NCBI GenBank assembly: GCA_014706295.1
Contig: JACSVZ010000006.1
Location: 32,731,848-32,795,847, forward strand
Length of the DNA stretch: 64,000 bases
From: Lycocorax pyrrhopterus obiensis
Taxonomy: Eukaryota; Chordata; Aves; Passeriformes; Paradisaeidae
Direction of reading: 5' to 3'
Part shown: piece after piece, positions 23,875-36,146 of the stretch
Position numbering within the stretch: position 1 is the stretch's first letter
Layout of the letters: each line of letters opens with the position of its first letter
Program-made: the position numbers and the translations under genes
Notes under the pieces: generated by a model
Seen by the model: the letters and a program-made list of their open reading frames with translations, nothing else
Databases searched by the model: none
What the model was told of the DNA's origin: nothing

Positions 23875-26146
23875 GTATGTGCCAGCGCCGGGTGAAGAGA
23901 TTAAAAAGAGAAAGATAGAATGAGATCGTGCAAACACACTTTTGTTTTGCACAAAGCTTACATTTAGTTACTCACCATTAAATCCAGGGGTAGCATTATG
24001 CTGTGGCATCCAGAAAGGGAAACATCAAAACGTGATGCTAAGTAACGTGGTAGTCTGTTCTACAAGATTTCAACAATCTTTATGTTAGCACTGAGTTGTG
24101 CTTGGTTTTTTTGGTGGCTTTGGTTTGTTTTAAGGAAGGTACCACAGCTTTTTTTCTCTAACCTTTTCTTTTTAAAATTCAGAAGCACATTAGATTCATT
24201 ACCACATTAGGTAAAATGTCTCCATTTCCTTTAGGAAAAATAAGGCACAAAACAGTCTTCAGAACAAGATTTTACTCCTCTACAGTTTTGATAGCACTCT
24301 TAAAAGTTTATTGTACATAGAGCCTGAAATTTTTTGGTAGATGAAAACCTGAGTGGAATAACTGAAATTATAAATCTGCCCTAAATTTGTGTGAACTATA
24401 AAAAGATTGTAATGCATGCCTCTGTGGGGCATACTGTTTCATATGTGTCAAGCAAAAAAAATTATCACCTTCTTCAGACAATGTGCATAACCACCGGCTA
24501 TTTAATGAGCAAAAGGGTTAGCCCCAATAGTCCCAAGGGCTAACAGAGCCAGCAGTGGTAATCAACCCTTAAACGATAAACAAGGTTACCAGAGGAATAA
24601 ATCAGAAAAAAAAGTCCATATCATAACACGAAACTTCAATGCACCACCTAGTGAAATTTCTGTTAGATTTTTTTTTTTAGTACAGGTAGAAATCAAGAGC
24701 CCATAAAAATGTAGAATCAACTTTACCACATACCACCAGCTCTATAATATTTTTATATCTATTCTGCAGTACCAGACACTTGTAGCTTCAGAGAAACATC
24801 TTCTGTTCAGGACTTAGAAAAGCAGACATTTAAACAGATAAACTCAAGTGAGATAGAGGAAAATTAATTACTAAGTAACTAATTGTAGGAACCTAAACTG
24901 TATAAAAATATTCCCTAAATCAATTATTGTCTCAAAAAGACCAATGGTAGCACAAATGGAAATACAGGCTTAACAAGATTTGATTTTTCATAATGTTCTC
25001 AGAGTTAAATTCCCTGTTCTCATTTTATTACTTTATGAAACAGACTTTCCATTCAATTACCTTTCACCTGAAAAATATTAATATCTATTTCTATAATGTA
25101 CACTTGAATAAAAACCAATGCCTACTTTTCCTTTTATCTTGGTTTGATACAAGCAAGATATCTTACTGGAATGCACATGTAGCTCTGTTTTAGAGTGTAA
25201 ACAAAAAGCATTATCAGTGTTTACAACCTTATACTTTCTGAAACTTGAGCATGGACCTCAAGCTCTTCAGATTGCCCAAAATTTCCCCACCCCACAGCAT
25301 GTTCATTTTCTGTTTCGGCATTTTTCATTACACTTGAATCACTTTTTAAAGTTTTCCTTTCTGATACAAGGAACTAGAAAAGGATTTTTTTTTTAACTTG
25401 AGAGATAGAGATTAGATGAGAACCTAAAATCTCTTAGATTTATGTATAAAGAAATTAGTTTTACTATCTGTTGCCTTTCTATTATGCATTGATACAACTT
25501 AAGTATACCTGCCTAAGCAAGGATTTGGTCTGTAATTTTGCCATTAAGATCATCTCCTGAAGATATGCCTCTGTTCTAACATATTTTGAGAACCATAAAA
25601 AGTAGTATATATAATAAATGTAAACACAACTGTAACATGCACTGCTTTTAAAAAGGCAGACCTTGCCAAACCATTGCAGAAGGATTTAAGGCACTCTTTA
25701 TTGCAACTCAAAAACATAATACAATGAAGAGCCAAAATAAAGTCTGACTGACAATTATGCTGTACCATTCCTTCTTCTGCGTTTCAAATAGAGAACAGAC
25801 AGATTCTGAAGAACAGATTGTATGAAAAAGAAAGTGGAAATGATTCTCAGCATATGAATTTGTAATGACAGAAATCCTAGTTGCAGCAAGTTCTGAAAAC
25901 AAATGTATCATAGATATGACCTTTCTCATGATCCATCAGCTTAGATGAAGATAGGGTGGGGGGATAATCATACCATGTGAGCTTCTGGAAGATTCAGACA
26001 AATGAAACAGAACCAAAATACTAAAGGCATAGCATTCCTAAAATCTGCCTAAAAAACCCACACACACTGATTGTATATGTATGGCGGGAGTTCAAATAGC
26101 TTTTCAAAATGAAAACAACAGATGTGACTTAAAAAAGGAATCTTAC

Positions 26147-26217
26147 CTTTCTGCCTCTTCACTTGGGGGATATTGCTGATTGTGGTTGCCTGAACTATTT
26201 CCACTACAATTTGATAC
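26147..26217 (-). CDS. SNX25: SNX25 short coding exon (RYQIVVEI segment)
   Basis: The exon is 71 nt, phase 2 in and phase 1 out. The acceptor is TATTAG-type (AAAATTAG|G) and the donor is AAAG|GTAAGA. It encodes YQIVVEIVQATTISNIPQ, then VKRQK (residues 201-223), the amphipathic segment that closes PXA. It was found by searching for the phase-2 to phase-1 exon needed to bridge 32029-32215 and 15548-15738. It restores the frame exactly. Both flanking introns are large (about 10 kb and 6 kb). Confidence 0.94.
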
Positions 26218-29200
26218 CTAATTTTAAAAACAGTAGGGAATAAGGGTGAAGAGAGGGAAGAGAAGAAAAAAAACCACAGTATTAATTTTTTACAATGTGT
26301 TCTTCATACTGCACACTTAAGAATTAATAAAAATCAAAATACTTCTACTTCCTCCTCACCTGGAAACAGATTAATTTCTCAGTATACCTGCAACCTAAGG
26401 AGCAGTGTGCACATGGAGCAGGGAAAACAGATTATCTTGAAACAAAAAGGAAACATCCAACTAACAATAACACTGCCCTCTTCTCTCAACTGATGGCACT
26501 GCATAGACAGGTAATGTTCAGTAAAGACAACATCAAGTCACACTCTAAACATTAAATATAAGTTTTCTGTAGGAAACCAGGATGGTAGTTCAGTTTAAAA
26601 GAAAAGAGCTGTCTGTAAGGTTCTTCCAGCTAATCCACTCAATACATATATGGAGCATATATAAATTTGGAGAAGAAAAAAATTACACTAAAATATGTAA
26701 AACATCAAAGTATTATACTCCAGGAATAATTAAAACATATTTATCACCTAAAACTATACTACACAATAGCAGACAGTTCAGGCAGCTAGCAAACTGAATT
26801 TTAAGTAAAACTGATTTTGTAAATAACAAATACTATGCACTGAGCAAAGTAAATGACTGTCAGTTAAATCTTTCATAAATGTCAAAGTTCTGGTCAAACA
26901 CTCAAATTCCTCTCAATGCACTTACTTTGGTAGCTATTAATATTGGTAAGAGAGCAAGTATTCCAATGAGTTTGCTGTCTATCAAGTTAACTCTTAGGTG
27001 AAAGCTGAAGCCTCCTGGAAAGGCTGCTCTTTCTGTGACTACTTACTCTCCATTTAAGAAAGAACATGTTATCCTTAAAACTTATTTCCCTTCTTTCATG
27101 TACGCTTTTCTCACCAACATCACTCAATTCCCCCCATTTCTCTTGCCTACTGTAACTCTTGTAGGATTTTGATTGTCTCTGGCTCTTTGTATAGGCACAG
27201 TTTTACACACACAGCATACACTCACACTACAGTTCCAGATCTTTTTTTCTGCAGCAAATTCTTCAATTATCAAACTGAAACCTGAAAACCTGTTTGAAAA
27301 CCTGTAATTTTTCTAACACTACTTCCTTTTGCCATTACTGTATTTTGATTGTTTCCATCCACCACCACAGCTCTTGCCTCTTCATCACAGGAAGAACAGC
27401 CCCAGAGTAAGGGTGGTGGTGTGGTGTGTAAGAACTCCCATATTTAATTCCCCACTCAGACAAAGACTTCTCAAATTATTCAGGGCAGCTCACTTGGACT
27501 TTTGATGTGTTGGTTATGTAATCCGTAAATGTACTGCAGTGACATTCATTCACCTCACTCAGGTGTTGTAGGCTAACTGTGAAATCATGAATTTATGAAA
27601 CAAGATACAGACAACCAACTGCACATGGAAGGTAGTTCTCACCTATCTTGCAACTTTTTTCCTTCCAGATCTACTCCCATTTGTTCACATTCATGGTTTC
27701 ACATGTTTTTATTACCAATACTTAACATGGCATCTCTTTTTTTCTATTCTTTGTACTACTTTAAGTATGGAGATGCTCTGAGTTACATCCTCAAAGATAC
27801 TATTTAGTCTGCTCCTCCTGAGCACTGGGCTCTTGCTGCAACTACTCAATAGGAGTGCTGTACAACACTGCACCACATAAACACCCTCCTGATTACACTG
27901 CCAGACCATGACCCTTTTCTCCCTGAAACTCTGTTCCAAATATTCTAGCTGCTAGGTGTTCTGTGGTGTTGGTGAGTAAACATCTAAGGACATTTTAAAT
28001 GTGATGCATTCATTTAACTTTGAAGAAGTGACTGTACTTGATAAACTGCACTCTTCATGGCCCCACAGACACATTACTTCCTTCTTCCCTATTCTCTGTT
28101 ATATTCATGCACTTCCCTCATTTCTTAAGTAAAAGATGATATAGAGCCAGTAGTAATGGTCTTTCTTACCATGAATTGTGTAGTGACTTTTTGCTGCTGC
28201 AATAATAAATATCAGAATAAATACAATGCCAATCCTGAGAGGAGAATAAAAACTATCTAGCTTATTTCCTTATCACTTTTTGTTCTCAGCTACATTTTTA
28301 ACTCAGCATGTCTTTAATCTTTAGTCTTCTTTTGACAGAGAAATTAAATGTTTCACATCTGATGTGAAAATTCATTTTTTCTTCCTTATTTGTAGCAGAA
28401 TTCCAATTAATCCATGCTAACTGCAGTCTGAGGGGAAATGAAGGTGAAATTTCACCGTTTAACTTTTTCTTCTTGAAAGACATAGGGACAACACTCGTTG
28501 TGAAAACTTGATAACACAGGAATAAAAGTCTGCCTCCCTTCATGACAAGCATCAAAGAATGAAACATTATAAAGAGTGAGTTTGAAGGGCTTTTGTAGAT
28601 AACCTTACAGCGGTCCCTTCTGTGAAAGCTTTGCTGGTTTGTTTTTCTCATCCATTCCTCCCTAAAAATTCAGCTTTTCAGAAGGCAAAGGTATGATAGG
28701 AAAGCAAACAAAAAAAACCCAAAATAGCTTCTCAGAAATCAGCAAATTCCTTTTTATGAAAACATCAGCTCCCCCAATTTCCCTACAAAAATTAAAGGGG
28801 TATTTCCACAAAAACAATAGTGAAGTTCCAAGAGATTAAGTGACCAAATGTTAGAAGTCCACTATAGATACTAACAAACTATGAGTCCTAAAGTATCTCC
28901 AAAATTAATAGTAAGTAGTTCCTGCATCATTTAAATGCATTCCAAAAATAAAATCCACAAAAGCAATGCAGAAAATCAAGACAATATTTCTTCTTAAGGT
29001 AGTGCTTCTAAGCTGGGAGAGAAAAAAGCTTTAGAAAATCCTAGCAGCATTATTATCCTTTCAGGGAGAGCTATTTGCACAGCAGAAAGCTTTACACTTG
29101 CTTACAAGGAGACCCACATAGCCTCCCTCTCTTTTCTGACTTCCTGGCTGAGAGCAACACACACCCTTCACCCACAGGTTTCCACTGTACCAGCCAGAGG

Positions 29201-32028
29201 TTTTCCCTGCCTTCCCCACCACAAATACCTGGATATAATCACAATAAAGCCTAGCAAAACTCTGTTAATGAAATCAGTCTGGAAGGATGCCTTATCAGCC
29301 TTCCCTCCTGTACCGTCACATGCATATATCAAGGAGCACCCAGGAGTCCATGCCTTCCTGACTGTGGTCAGTCAAGAGCCCGAGGAAATGTTTATCAGTG
29401 TCTCATGGCCTCTTGAACTGAGCAAGGTATTTTATCTTTATTTTATTAAATAGGTAATAATCAATCTGCAAAGATAAGCATGACAGGAATGTTTAATAAA
29501 AAATTAGGAGTTCCCAGCAACTGTAGTGCCTTAGGATAAACTTCCCTCAAAGCTAAGCCTACACGGAAAATTGCTACTGCTTGTATCTGTTCTTTACCAA
29601 GACGTCATGTGGCAACATTACGAGTAACAGGAGGAGGCTTAAGAGTTCATGAATGCCATGCACCGGCTTAGAACAGACACTGAAAAATTATTTCCAAATA
29701 AAACCAAGAAAAGGAATTCTTAATGAGCATAATTACCCAGAATAGCATCTAACTGGAAACTCTGTTTAAGTAAAACATGCCAGTAATTTATTTGTTATAA
29801 GAGAACTGGAAGCATTTTCCCCACTGCCATCACTCCAACAGACTCTTACTGTGCTTCTCAGTGATAAGTGCACAACGGCTTATTTGTTTCTTCCTCTTGA
29901 ACTCCTTCTTTATAGCTTTGCCCTGTGGCTCACTGTTGTGAATTACAAATAACTACCACCCCCCTTTTTTTTTGAATCCATATTGGGACCACTGTTTGGT
30001 TTTGTTAATGCAAATCTGTGAACTTTCACTGGTTAATTGTGAAAGCTTTGCCAAATAGACTACACAAATTTGAGATGACTACAGGTGGGGCCATCACTCT
30101 CTGGGTGCTCCCACAGTGCTGGAGCACAAAGAGAACAGGAATGCCTTCTGCCACAGGAAGAATTAACCAAAAAGAGAATTAACTCGTCAACCATCATCGC
30201 AGAGACTGGCTCTGTACAAACAGAGGATGGAAGAACACTGCCTCCAAAATCAAATACTATTTCTCTTCAAAAAGAAGATACATTTTCTCAGACATTTTCC
30301 ATTAAAATACTGATCAGCTCAGACTGATCAACATTTTGTAGCATGTAGAGGAACACATTTCAAGATGATGGCAGTTGGACTTCATAGATTAGAAAGCAAA
30401 AATGTAGGTGCAGCCAAAAGCACATTATTTCATAAAGCAAATCTGCTCTCTGGTATTAAAGAACACATTTTAAAGTGACCCATCAGCTAAAAAGAGAACA
30501 CATTGAGCATTAATGTGCTTGAACAACAACATAAGAGTTGGGTTTCTTTTGAAACAAACAGATCCATTAGTGGGATTATGCTAATAAATATGTCAATCAG
30601 GCTTTAGGCAGAGTCTAATGGAGACTAATTTCTGCTCTCAGCAAAGGCACACTGTCCCAGAATAAAGAGCAAATTTTACAACAGATGAACAATAAGTAGC
30701 CAAGCAACAGAATCATTTCACCATCACCTAAATGTATTTTCCTATTCCAAAAATGCAAGTGGTTTCAGAATCAAAGAGAAGAATAAGAGAAAGTATGACA
30801 TTATTTATGCAGCCCACATACTCCATCCCAGTAAGCCATCTCTTGGCCTGATCAGGCCAAGTCTAATAGAAGTTCAGGGTCACAAGAGATGACACAGAAT
30901 TCACCAAATGTAATCGATATGCAAGTGTATTTCAGATGTTGCTGCAGCCATTTGAGAAGAGAAAAAGCTGGCCTGCAGCAGCAACAAAGGGGAGCTGGGA
31001 AGAGGAAAAACTACCAGTTCTGGCTGGTGGTAAGAGCTTAGGACAAACACCCCGGAAATGGTTTCAGGAGTCCTCCAAGGCTTTGCTCTGCTCAACAAAA
31101 CCAACTCAAGGACATCTAGGGAGGATCTACAGCAGTAGAATCTCTGCTCCCCCCTTCCCAGTCAGTTGTTCCTTATCCTTTCACATGAATCAGAAATCAG
31201 AGGAGAAACAGCTCTAAAGATAAGGCAAGCATAAACAACAGGTTCTTGGAAGAGCAGGCTTGAGATGCAAGCAATAGCTCATATTAAAATGAAAGATGTG
31301 AGGAGAAAGAGATGAGACAGGGAGTGGAATTAGTATGAATGTGAACAGGTGCTTTTTGCATTAGAAAACAGGAACATAAAACAAACTCATGATATGTAGG
31401 AGCTCAGTGATGTTTTTTCTGTTTTTAACAAACCCTGTAGAGTTCATTAACATGGTTAAGAAGTATGCAATTAGGAAACAGCTCTCTGCAGCAGTCCAGG
31501 AAAACCTCTCATCCAGTGGTAAAATGTGCTGGAACTCAAACCCCTTCTTTCCATGCCACAGAATCACAGCAAGCTGTTCTGAATGCTCAGTGTCTCTAGG
31601 GTCACTATGGTTCATAGTCACCATACCACCATGGCCAGTCATAGTTCATAAAGATAATGAGAAGAAAACCATCCACACTAGTAGAAATTCAACATATTTC
31701 ATCTAGCTCCACTGAGGCAAGTTGCAAAGAAGAGTCCAGTATGCCTTTCATACATTTCAAGCATTTATTCCTTTCAGCAGTACAGTCATCTCCAGAATAC
31801 TACTAAGCAGAATTTTTATGCATTTTCTGCCACTGTGCTAAAATGCTGATTACATTAGAGATCTAACAAATGTTGTAGCTTATCATCCTTACTATCTCTG
31901 CTTCACCAAACAAAAAGAAATCTAAAATTAAATTTAAAAAGAAAAATCACAATTCATTCAAATCTTAGTAATGGGCTGGAAAAGAAAGATGTTTAGTTTT
32001 AAATGAGCTACAGTGAAACATTAAATAC
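26218..32028. other. SNX25 intron, 5.8 kb
   Basis: No transposon recognised. Contains the 20-bp palindrome at 30842. Antiparallel ORFs near 31361-31706 overlap each other and have no visible domain. Confidence 0.75.
30842..30861. repeat. Perfect 20-bp palindrome
   Basis: cttggcctgatcaggccaag equals its own reverse complement with no spacer, centred on GATC. No repeat family recognised. Confidence 0.9.
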
Positions 32029-32215
32029 CTCAGTTGTTTCAGGAACTCAACATCGGAGCTGCTGTTAATGAGCTTGATGAACTCTTCATAAGAAGGAGCA
32101 TATGTGTAATCTTTCTTCTGATGCTCATTCATCTGTTCTCTGTACTCCAGCTGGCTGAGCAGCATTCGGTTAATGTAATCTGGATCACTCAGCAGTTCCA
32201 CCACTGGTTTCAGTA
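32029..32215 (-). CDS. SNX25: SNX25 coding exon, PXA domain C-terminal half
   Basis: The exon is 187 nt, phase 1 in and phase 2 out. The acceptor is TTTTTCCTCTCCAG and the donor is GAG|GTATTT. It encodes residues 139-199: LKPVVELLSDPDYINRMLL, then YREQMNEH, then TYAPSYEEFIKLINSSSD, ending VEFLKQL. These are conserved SNX25 landmarks. The intron separating it from the preceding exon is under 900 nt, the shortest gap among the upstream exons. Confidence 0.96.
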
Positions 32216-33090
32216 CTGGAGAGGAAAAATATTTTAAAACAAAATCCTTATGTTGAAGAATAACCGCTGTCTTGCAAATGAAAACTGCAGATGAAAGGCA
32301 CAAATAAATACCCAAGTTTATAAAAATCAGAAAATGCAAAACCAGTCTTCTGGACTTTTAGTTCAGAAAGTCCAGTCAGTACATTTGAGACTGCATATAC
32401 CTTCTTGATTAAACTGGTTATTCTATTACACGAATTGATGTACATTGACAAAGCTGAGCTCTACTTGGAAAATTCCAAGTGTTTTCATTCTTTATGCTAT
32501 ATGCTCTGAAGGCTATGACATTATGGCCAGTATAAATGAAAATTGAAAGCAAACTGAATTGCGGGATATACGTGGGACTTCATAATTTCTGAATTTGACA
32601 GTGACATAAAAAACATGTACTGTATTTATATCAAAGTGTGGCTAAAAAGCAAAACAGAAATCCCTCAATTTAAAAAAACACACTGGATAAATCAAAGTGT
32701 AAAATAATGAATCAAATATGATATCATGATTCAGTTATAGGATCCACAGATTTAAGGATGTGTTTATGGATCTGAATGAAATATAAAAGGTCAGTTATTC
32801 ATATAATCACTATAAATAATGCCAAGGAAAGTTGCAAAAGTATTCCTCTATGAAAAAATAGAGAATGAGAAAGGACAAATTGTGTTTTATCCTGAAATGT
32901 GATAAACAGCCTGGCATCAAGTCATGAGAGTTAAGTAAGTATATGCTTGATTTTGTGAATATACTGTTTTACTGGCTATCACAGAAATTAAATTTTAGAA
33001 TGTAAAAGCAGAGCATCAAGACTTATACACAATAAAGTTTGTAATTGCTAATATTGTGCATGTACAAATGGTTAATCATCTCTGATCTAC
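32216..33090. other. SNX25 intron, 0.9 kb
   Basis: Short AT-rich intron with no recognised elements. Confidence 0.85.
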
Positions 33091-33263
33091 CTTTTGTTGC
33101 AAGTATTTCTGCAAGGACTATGCGCAAGCTGACAGACTGGACATCCTTTGAGGGTAGGAGACAATACACCAGAACTTGAGAACATTTTTGCAGGAATCTT
33201 ACTTCTTCATCAGAGCTCCTCAAGCATGAGTGCAGCAAAAAAGGTCTCGGTGGATCTTCCTGC
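33091..33263 (-). CDS. SNX25: SNX25 coding exon, PXA domain
   Basis: The exon is 173 nt, phase 2 in and phase 1 out. The acceptor is CTCCTTCTAG and the donor is AAAG|GTAGAT. It encodes residues 81-137, from QEDPPRPFLLHSC to LAEILATK. The segment LLPSKDVQS...LAEIL is strongly conserved in SNX25. The upstream splice phase (two bases of an Arg codon waiting) is also matched by the exon-like segment at 33861-33919, which could be an alternative first exon feeding into this one. Confidence 0.96.
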
Positions 33264-33860
33264 CTAGAAGGAGAAAAATAAAAAAAAGGAGAACTTACAT
33301 ACCACTTGTATCACAAGTCATCTATGCTTATCAGTTGCTAATTGATAAAATGCTGCAGCACGAGCACTGGGTGGGTGCTGTGCACCACTGAACATGCACA
33401 GCAACATGCTGCTGGGTGAGTAAGCCCACGATGCACACTGTGCTGTTTGCAGACTCCTCACAAACAAGTTTTTCGATGACAGCTCTAAAAGAAACAGGGA
33501 ACAAATCTCCTTCACCTTGATTCTGTGCCCAGTACTGTCTAGTTTATCTCCTTGCAGCTGCCAATGGTTTTCTGGACTTTTCAGAATGTTTGACAGAACT
33601 CCATAGTGCAGGTCACAGCTGTACCTTTTCTTTTCACAAAAAAAGCTGTAGAAGCAGAGCCAAGGTACCCTAGCAGTTCTTTTATGGCCACATGCCTGAT
33701 GTGCTCCAATCCATTTTAACAACAAAGTGACCAAGCCAGTGGCTCCAGACAGACAGTGTCACTTGAGAGGCACCACAGTAATTCACAAAGGCAGCCAGGA
33801 CTGGTCTTCAGTAGAAGGCTCTAAGGTGCTAAAAAGGCTTGTATCCGTCACGTCTCATAC

Positions 33861-33919
33861 CGGTACCTCCTCCTATTTTCCGTAACATCTGCTTTCTTCC
33901 CTGAGCTGGAGGCTGCCAT
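33861..33919 (-). CDS. Candidate alternative first exon of SNX25 (MAASSSGKK)
   Basis: An ATG in near-ideal context (CCAGGATGG) starts MAASSSGKKADVTENRRRYR and reaches a good donor CCG|GTATGA after 59 nt, phase 2. The next SNX25 exon (33091-33263) needs exactly two bases of an Arg codon before it, and CG+G gives Arg. A second donor 6 nt earlier (GAG|GTACCG) also yields phase 2 and Arg. An in-frame stop lies 30 nt upstream of the ATG, as expected of a 5' UTR. Local sequence has several CpGs in an AT-rich intron. If used, it would give an N-terminally shortened SNX25 that loses the start of PXA. The alternative is a fragment of a retrocopy of some other gene's 5' end. Confidence 0.3.
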
Positions 33920-34828
33920 CCTGGCTAGGTTAGGTTGCTGTTCTAGTCAACTGACTGTTACCCACAGAGCTGCTCTGAGCCCATTGTCTCTGTATGTGGA
34001 AAAAGTGACTAAGAACTGTATACAGTCAAACCAAAAGTTTTCAGTTAGACACCACTATACAGCCAATAGTGACAGGCAGTGTTGTATAATAACTAATTTT
34101 TGCTAGTCAGTTCAGGAGGATGAAAATATATTGGAATAGTAACAATAACTCTGATTTTGTCCTAATAATACAATAATTTGTCTTAAGGTGACTAAAATTA
34201 GTTTTACAATTGATTTTCAGAAAAACAAATGCAAAGATGACATTTGGGTTCAATTTGATTAACGCCTTTAACTCAATCACAAATCAAATGTTCTGTGTGC
34301 AAACATGGATCATGAAGGGTGTTTCAATTGTTATAGATAAGCCAAATTTCAAAACAAGTCCCTTGGAACAACTTGGAAGTAAATACTCTTTTCTGAAGAG
34401 CAGTGTTTTATGAAGACGACATGTGATCTTCATTATCAAGCAGTCCAGGTGGTACAGCTGACTGAGCTCAGAAAGCTGTTTATCCTGTTCTGGTAGGATC
34501 TTTTCTCAGTGGCAGCTGAATACATAGCTATTTTCTTCGGTGCATTTCTACTCCTCTTGCATACTCCAGACATATCCTGAAGCCTCCTCTACACCACATC
34601 AAACATTCCCTGTCATGTTCTCCCCTGAAGGCATTCATTATTTATCCAAACCCGGACATGTCCCAGACATATTACTGACAGACAGAAAGTCTGGGTCATT
34701 TACCTATACCCACCTCTTACTGTGGAAGTAAAGTCTTCCAGACAGGTTGGTCCACCCAAAGTCAGCCACTTAGAAACACAGGAAGAAGCATATGCAAAAT
34801 GCTGGCAAACAGGATGACTCACAGTGAA

Positions 34829-35292
34829 CACAGAATCTTTAAGGTCGAAAAAGCCCTTTTAGATCATCAAGTCCAGCCATTAACGCAGCACTGCCAAGTC
34901 CACCACTAAACCACATCCTTAAGTGCCACATTTACATGGATTTTTAACACTTCTGGGGACAGTAATTTCATCACTTCCTTGGACAGACTGTTCCAATGCT
35001 TGACCATCCTTTCAGTGAAGAAATTTTTCCTACCAATGTAAACCTCCCTTAGCACAGCTTGAGGCCATTTCCTCTTATCCTGTTGCTTGTTACCTGGGCA
35101 AGGAGACAGACCCCCACGTGGCTACAACCTACTTTCAGGCAGTTGTAGAGAGCAATAAGGTTTCCCCTGAGCTTTGTTGCCCTCCTCTGGATGTGCTCCA
35201 GCACTTCCATGTCTTTCTTGCAGTGAAGGGCACAAAACTAAACCCAGGATTCAAGATGCAGCCTCACCAGTGTCAAGTACAGGAATGATCAC
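34829..35292 (-). mobile_element. CR1 LINE fragment, antisense on plus strand
   Basis: About 460 nt matches the reverse complement of a CR1 subfamily: the cacagaatctttaaggtcg edge (3' end of element), the ctgttccaatgcttgaccat segment, the ttgccctcctctggatgtgc segment and the cctcaccagtgtcaagtaca segment. It is older than the 42.7-kb copy, judging from more indels. Confidence 0.9.
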
Positions 35293-35549
35293 TTGAAATT
35301 ATTCCTGTGTATTAACAACAATGATACAGAGTTAGAACTAAAAGCAAATGGTGACTGCTTTCTGGCCTGTGAACAAAGCCCATCCTTTTTGGACACCTTA
35401 TTGCTGGGACATCTTGCATAGTGAATAGATCAATATATACTTTCATAGCATGTGCAAAGCATAAAACAGAGCCATAATGCACATAAAATTTCACTGAACT
35501 GAGATTAGCCTTCTTCATCTTCTATATCTGTCTGCAAGTCTCCTGAGGA

Positions 35550-36146
35550 ATGCCAGTCTGTCTGGGGCTGCAAACACACTGGAGCATTAACTGTACCTAT
35601 AGTATCACCCATGCAAGAGAAGTCTGTCTCCCTATTGTAAAAATTTATTCCCAGTCAAGAGCCAACACATACAGCTTTGCTGAGCTGGACCTATGCCAGG
35701 ACACACAGCCAACAGAACACAAATGGAAAATGGAACAGAATAAACAAGCACATAGGCAAATAGCTGGTTCTTACCCTTCTAATTTGTCTAATGTGTTCCT
35801 GCCTACAGGAATGCAAGGGGGGAGCAGAGCTGCCTACTCTCCAGTTTACAGGCCAGTTAAGAAAAGCTTCATTTTTTCCTGGAGTTATCTCTATTATGTG
35901 AGAAGATATGACTCTAGAACAGGTTTTCCTAGCCAAACTATATCTACATGTGATCTAAAAAGCAAAAGCGAAGATATTTATGAAAATAATAGAGAAACAA
36001 AGTCTTCAGGAAATTCAACTCTAAACAAGCCTTGCCTGTCAGTGCCAAACAGTCCTATCAACAAATCCTGCAGTATTCATTACTGTCGGGCAAGAGAAAT
36101 AAAAGGAAGACTGAAAGCAGGAGAGGAAGCTTGGAGGGAAGCTTAA
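35550..36146 (+). other. Unexplained 198-codon ORF in SNX25 intron
   Basis: This is the longest ORF in the window. It lies antisense to SNX25 and starts MPVCLGLQTHWSINCTYSIT. The composition is Ser/Tyr/Lys-rich with no obvious domain, signal peptide or membrane segment. An AATAAA lies just after the stop (about 36155). It follows an antisense CR1 fragment but does not look like CR1 reverse transcriptase. A rough estimate from AT content makes an ORF this long unexpected by chance, but codon use and residue mix do not clearly look selected. It is either a lineage-specific gene, a decayed retrocopy, or chance. Confidence 0.15.

Larger units (their letters stand above)
15739..26146. other. SNX25 intron, 10.4 kb
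   Basis: Holds the 61-bp duplication at its 3' (exon-proximal) end, A runs near 17289 and 21619, a CTCF-like motif at 22507, the CR1 at 23038 and the plus-strand exon-like block at 23610. The rest is unremarkable AT-rich sequence. Confidence 0.75.

Noticed and set aside
33318..33734. 138-codon minus-strand ORF next to an SNX25 exon
   Set aside because: No domain, no splice link in phase with the adjacent exon, odd composition; probably chance.
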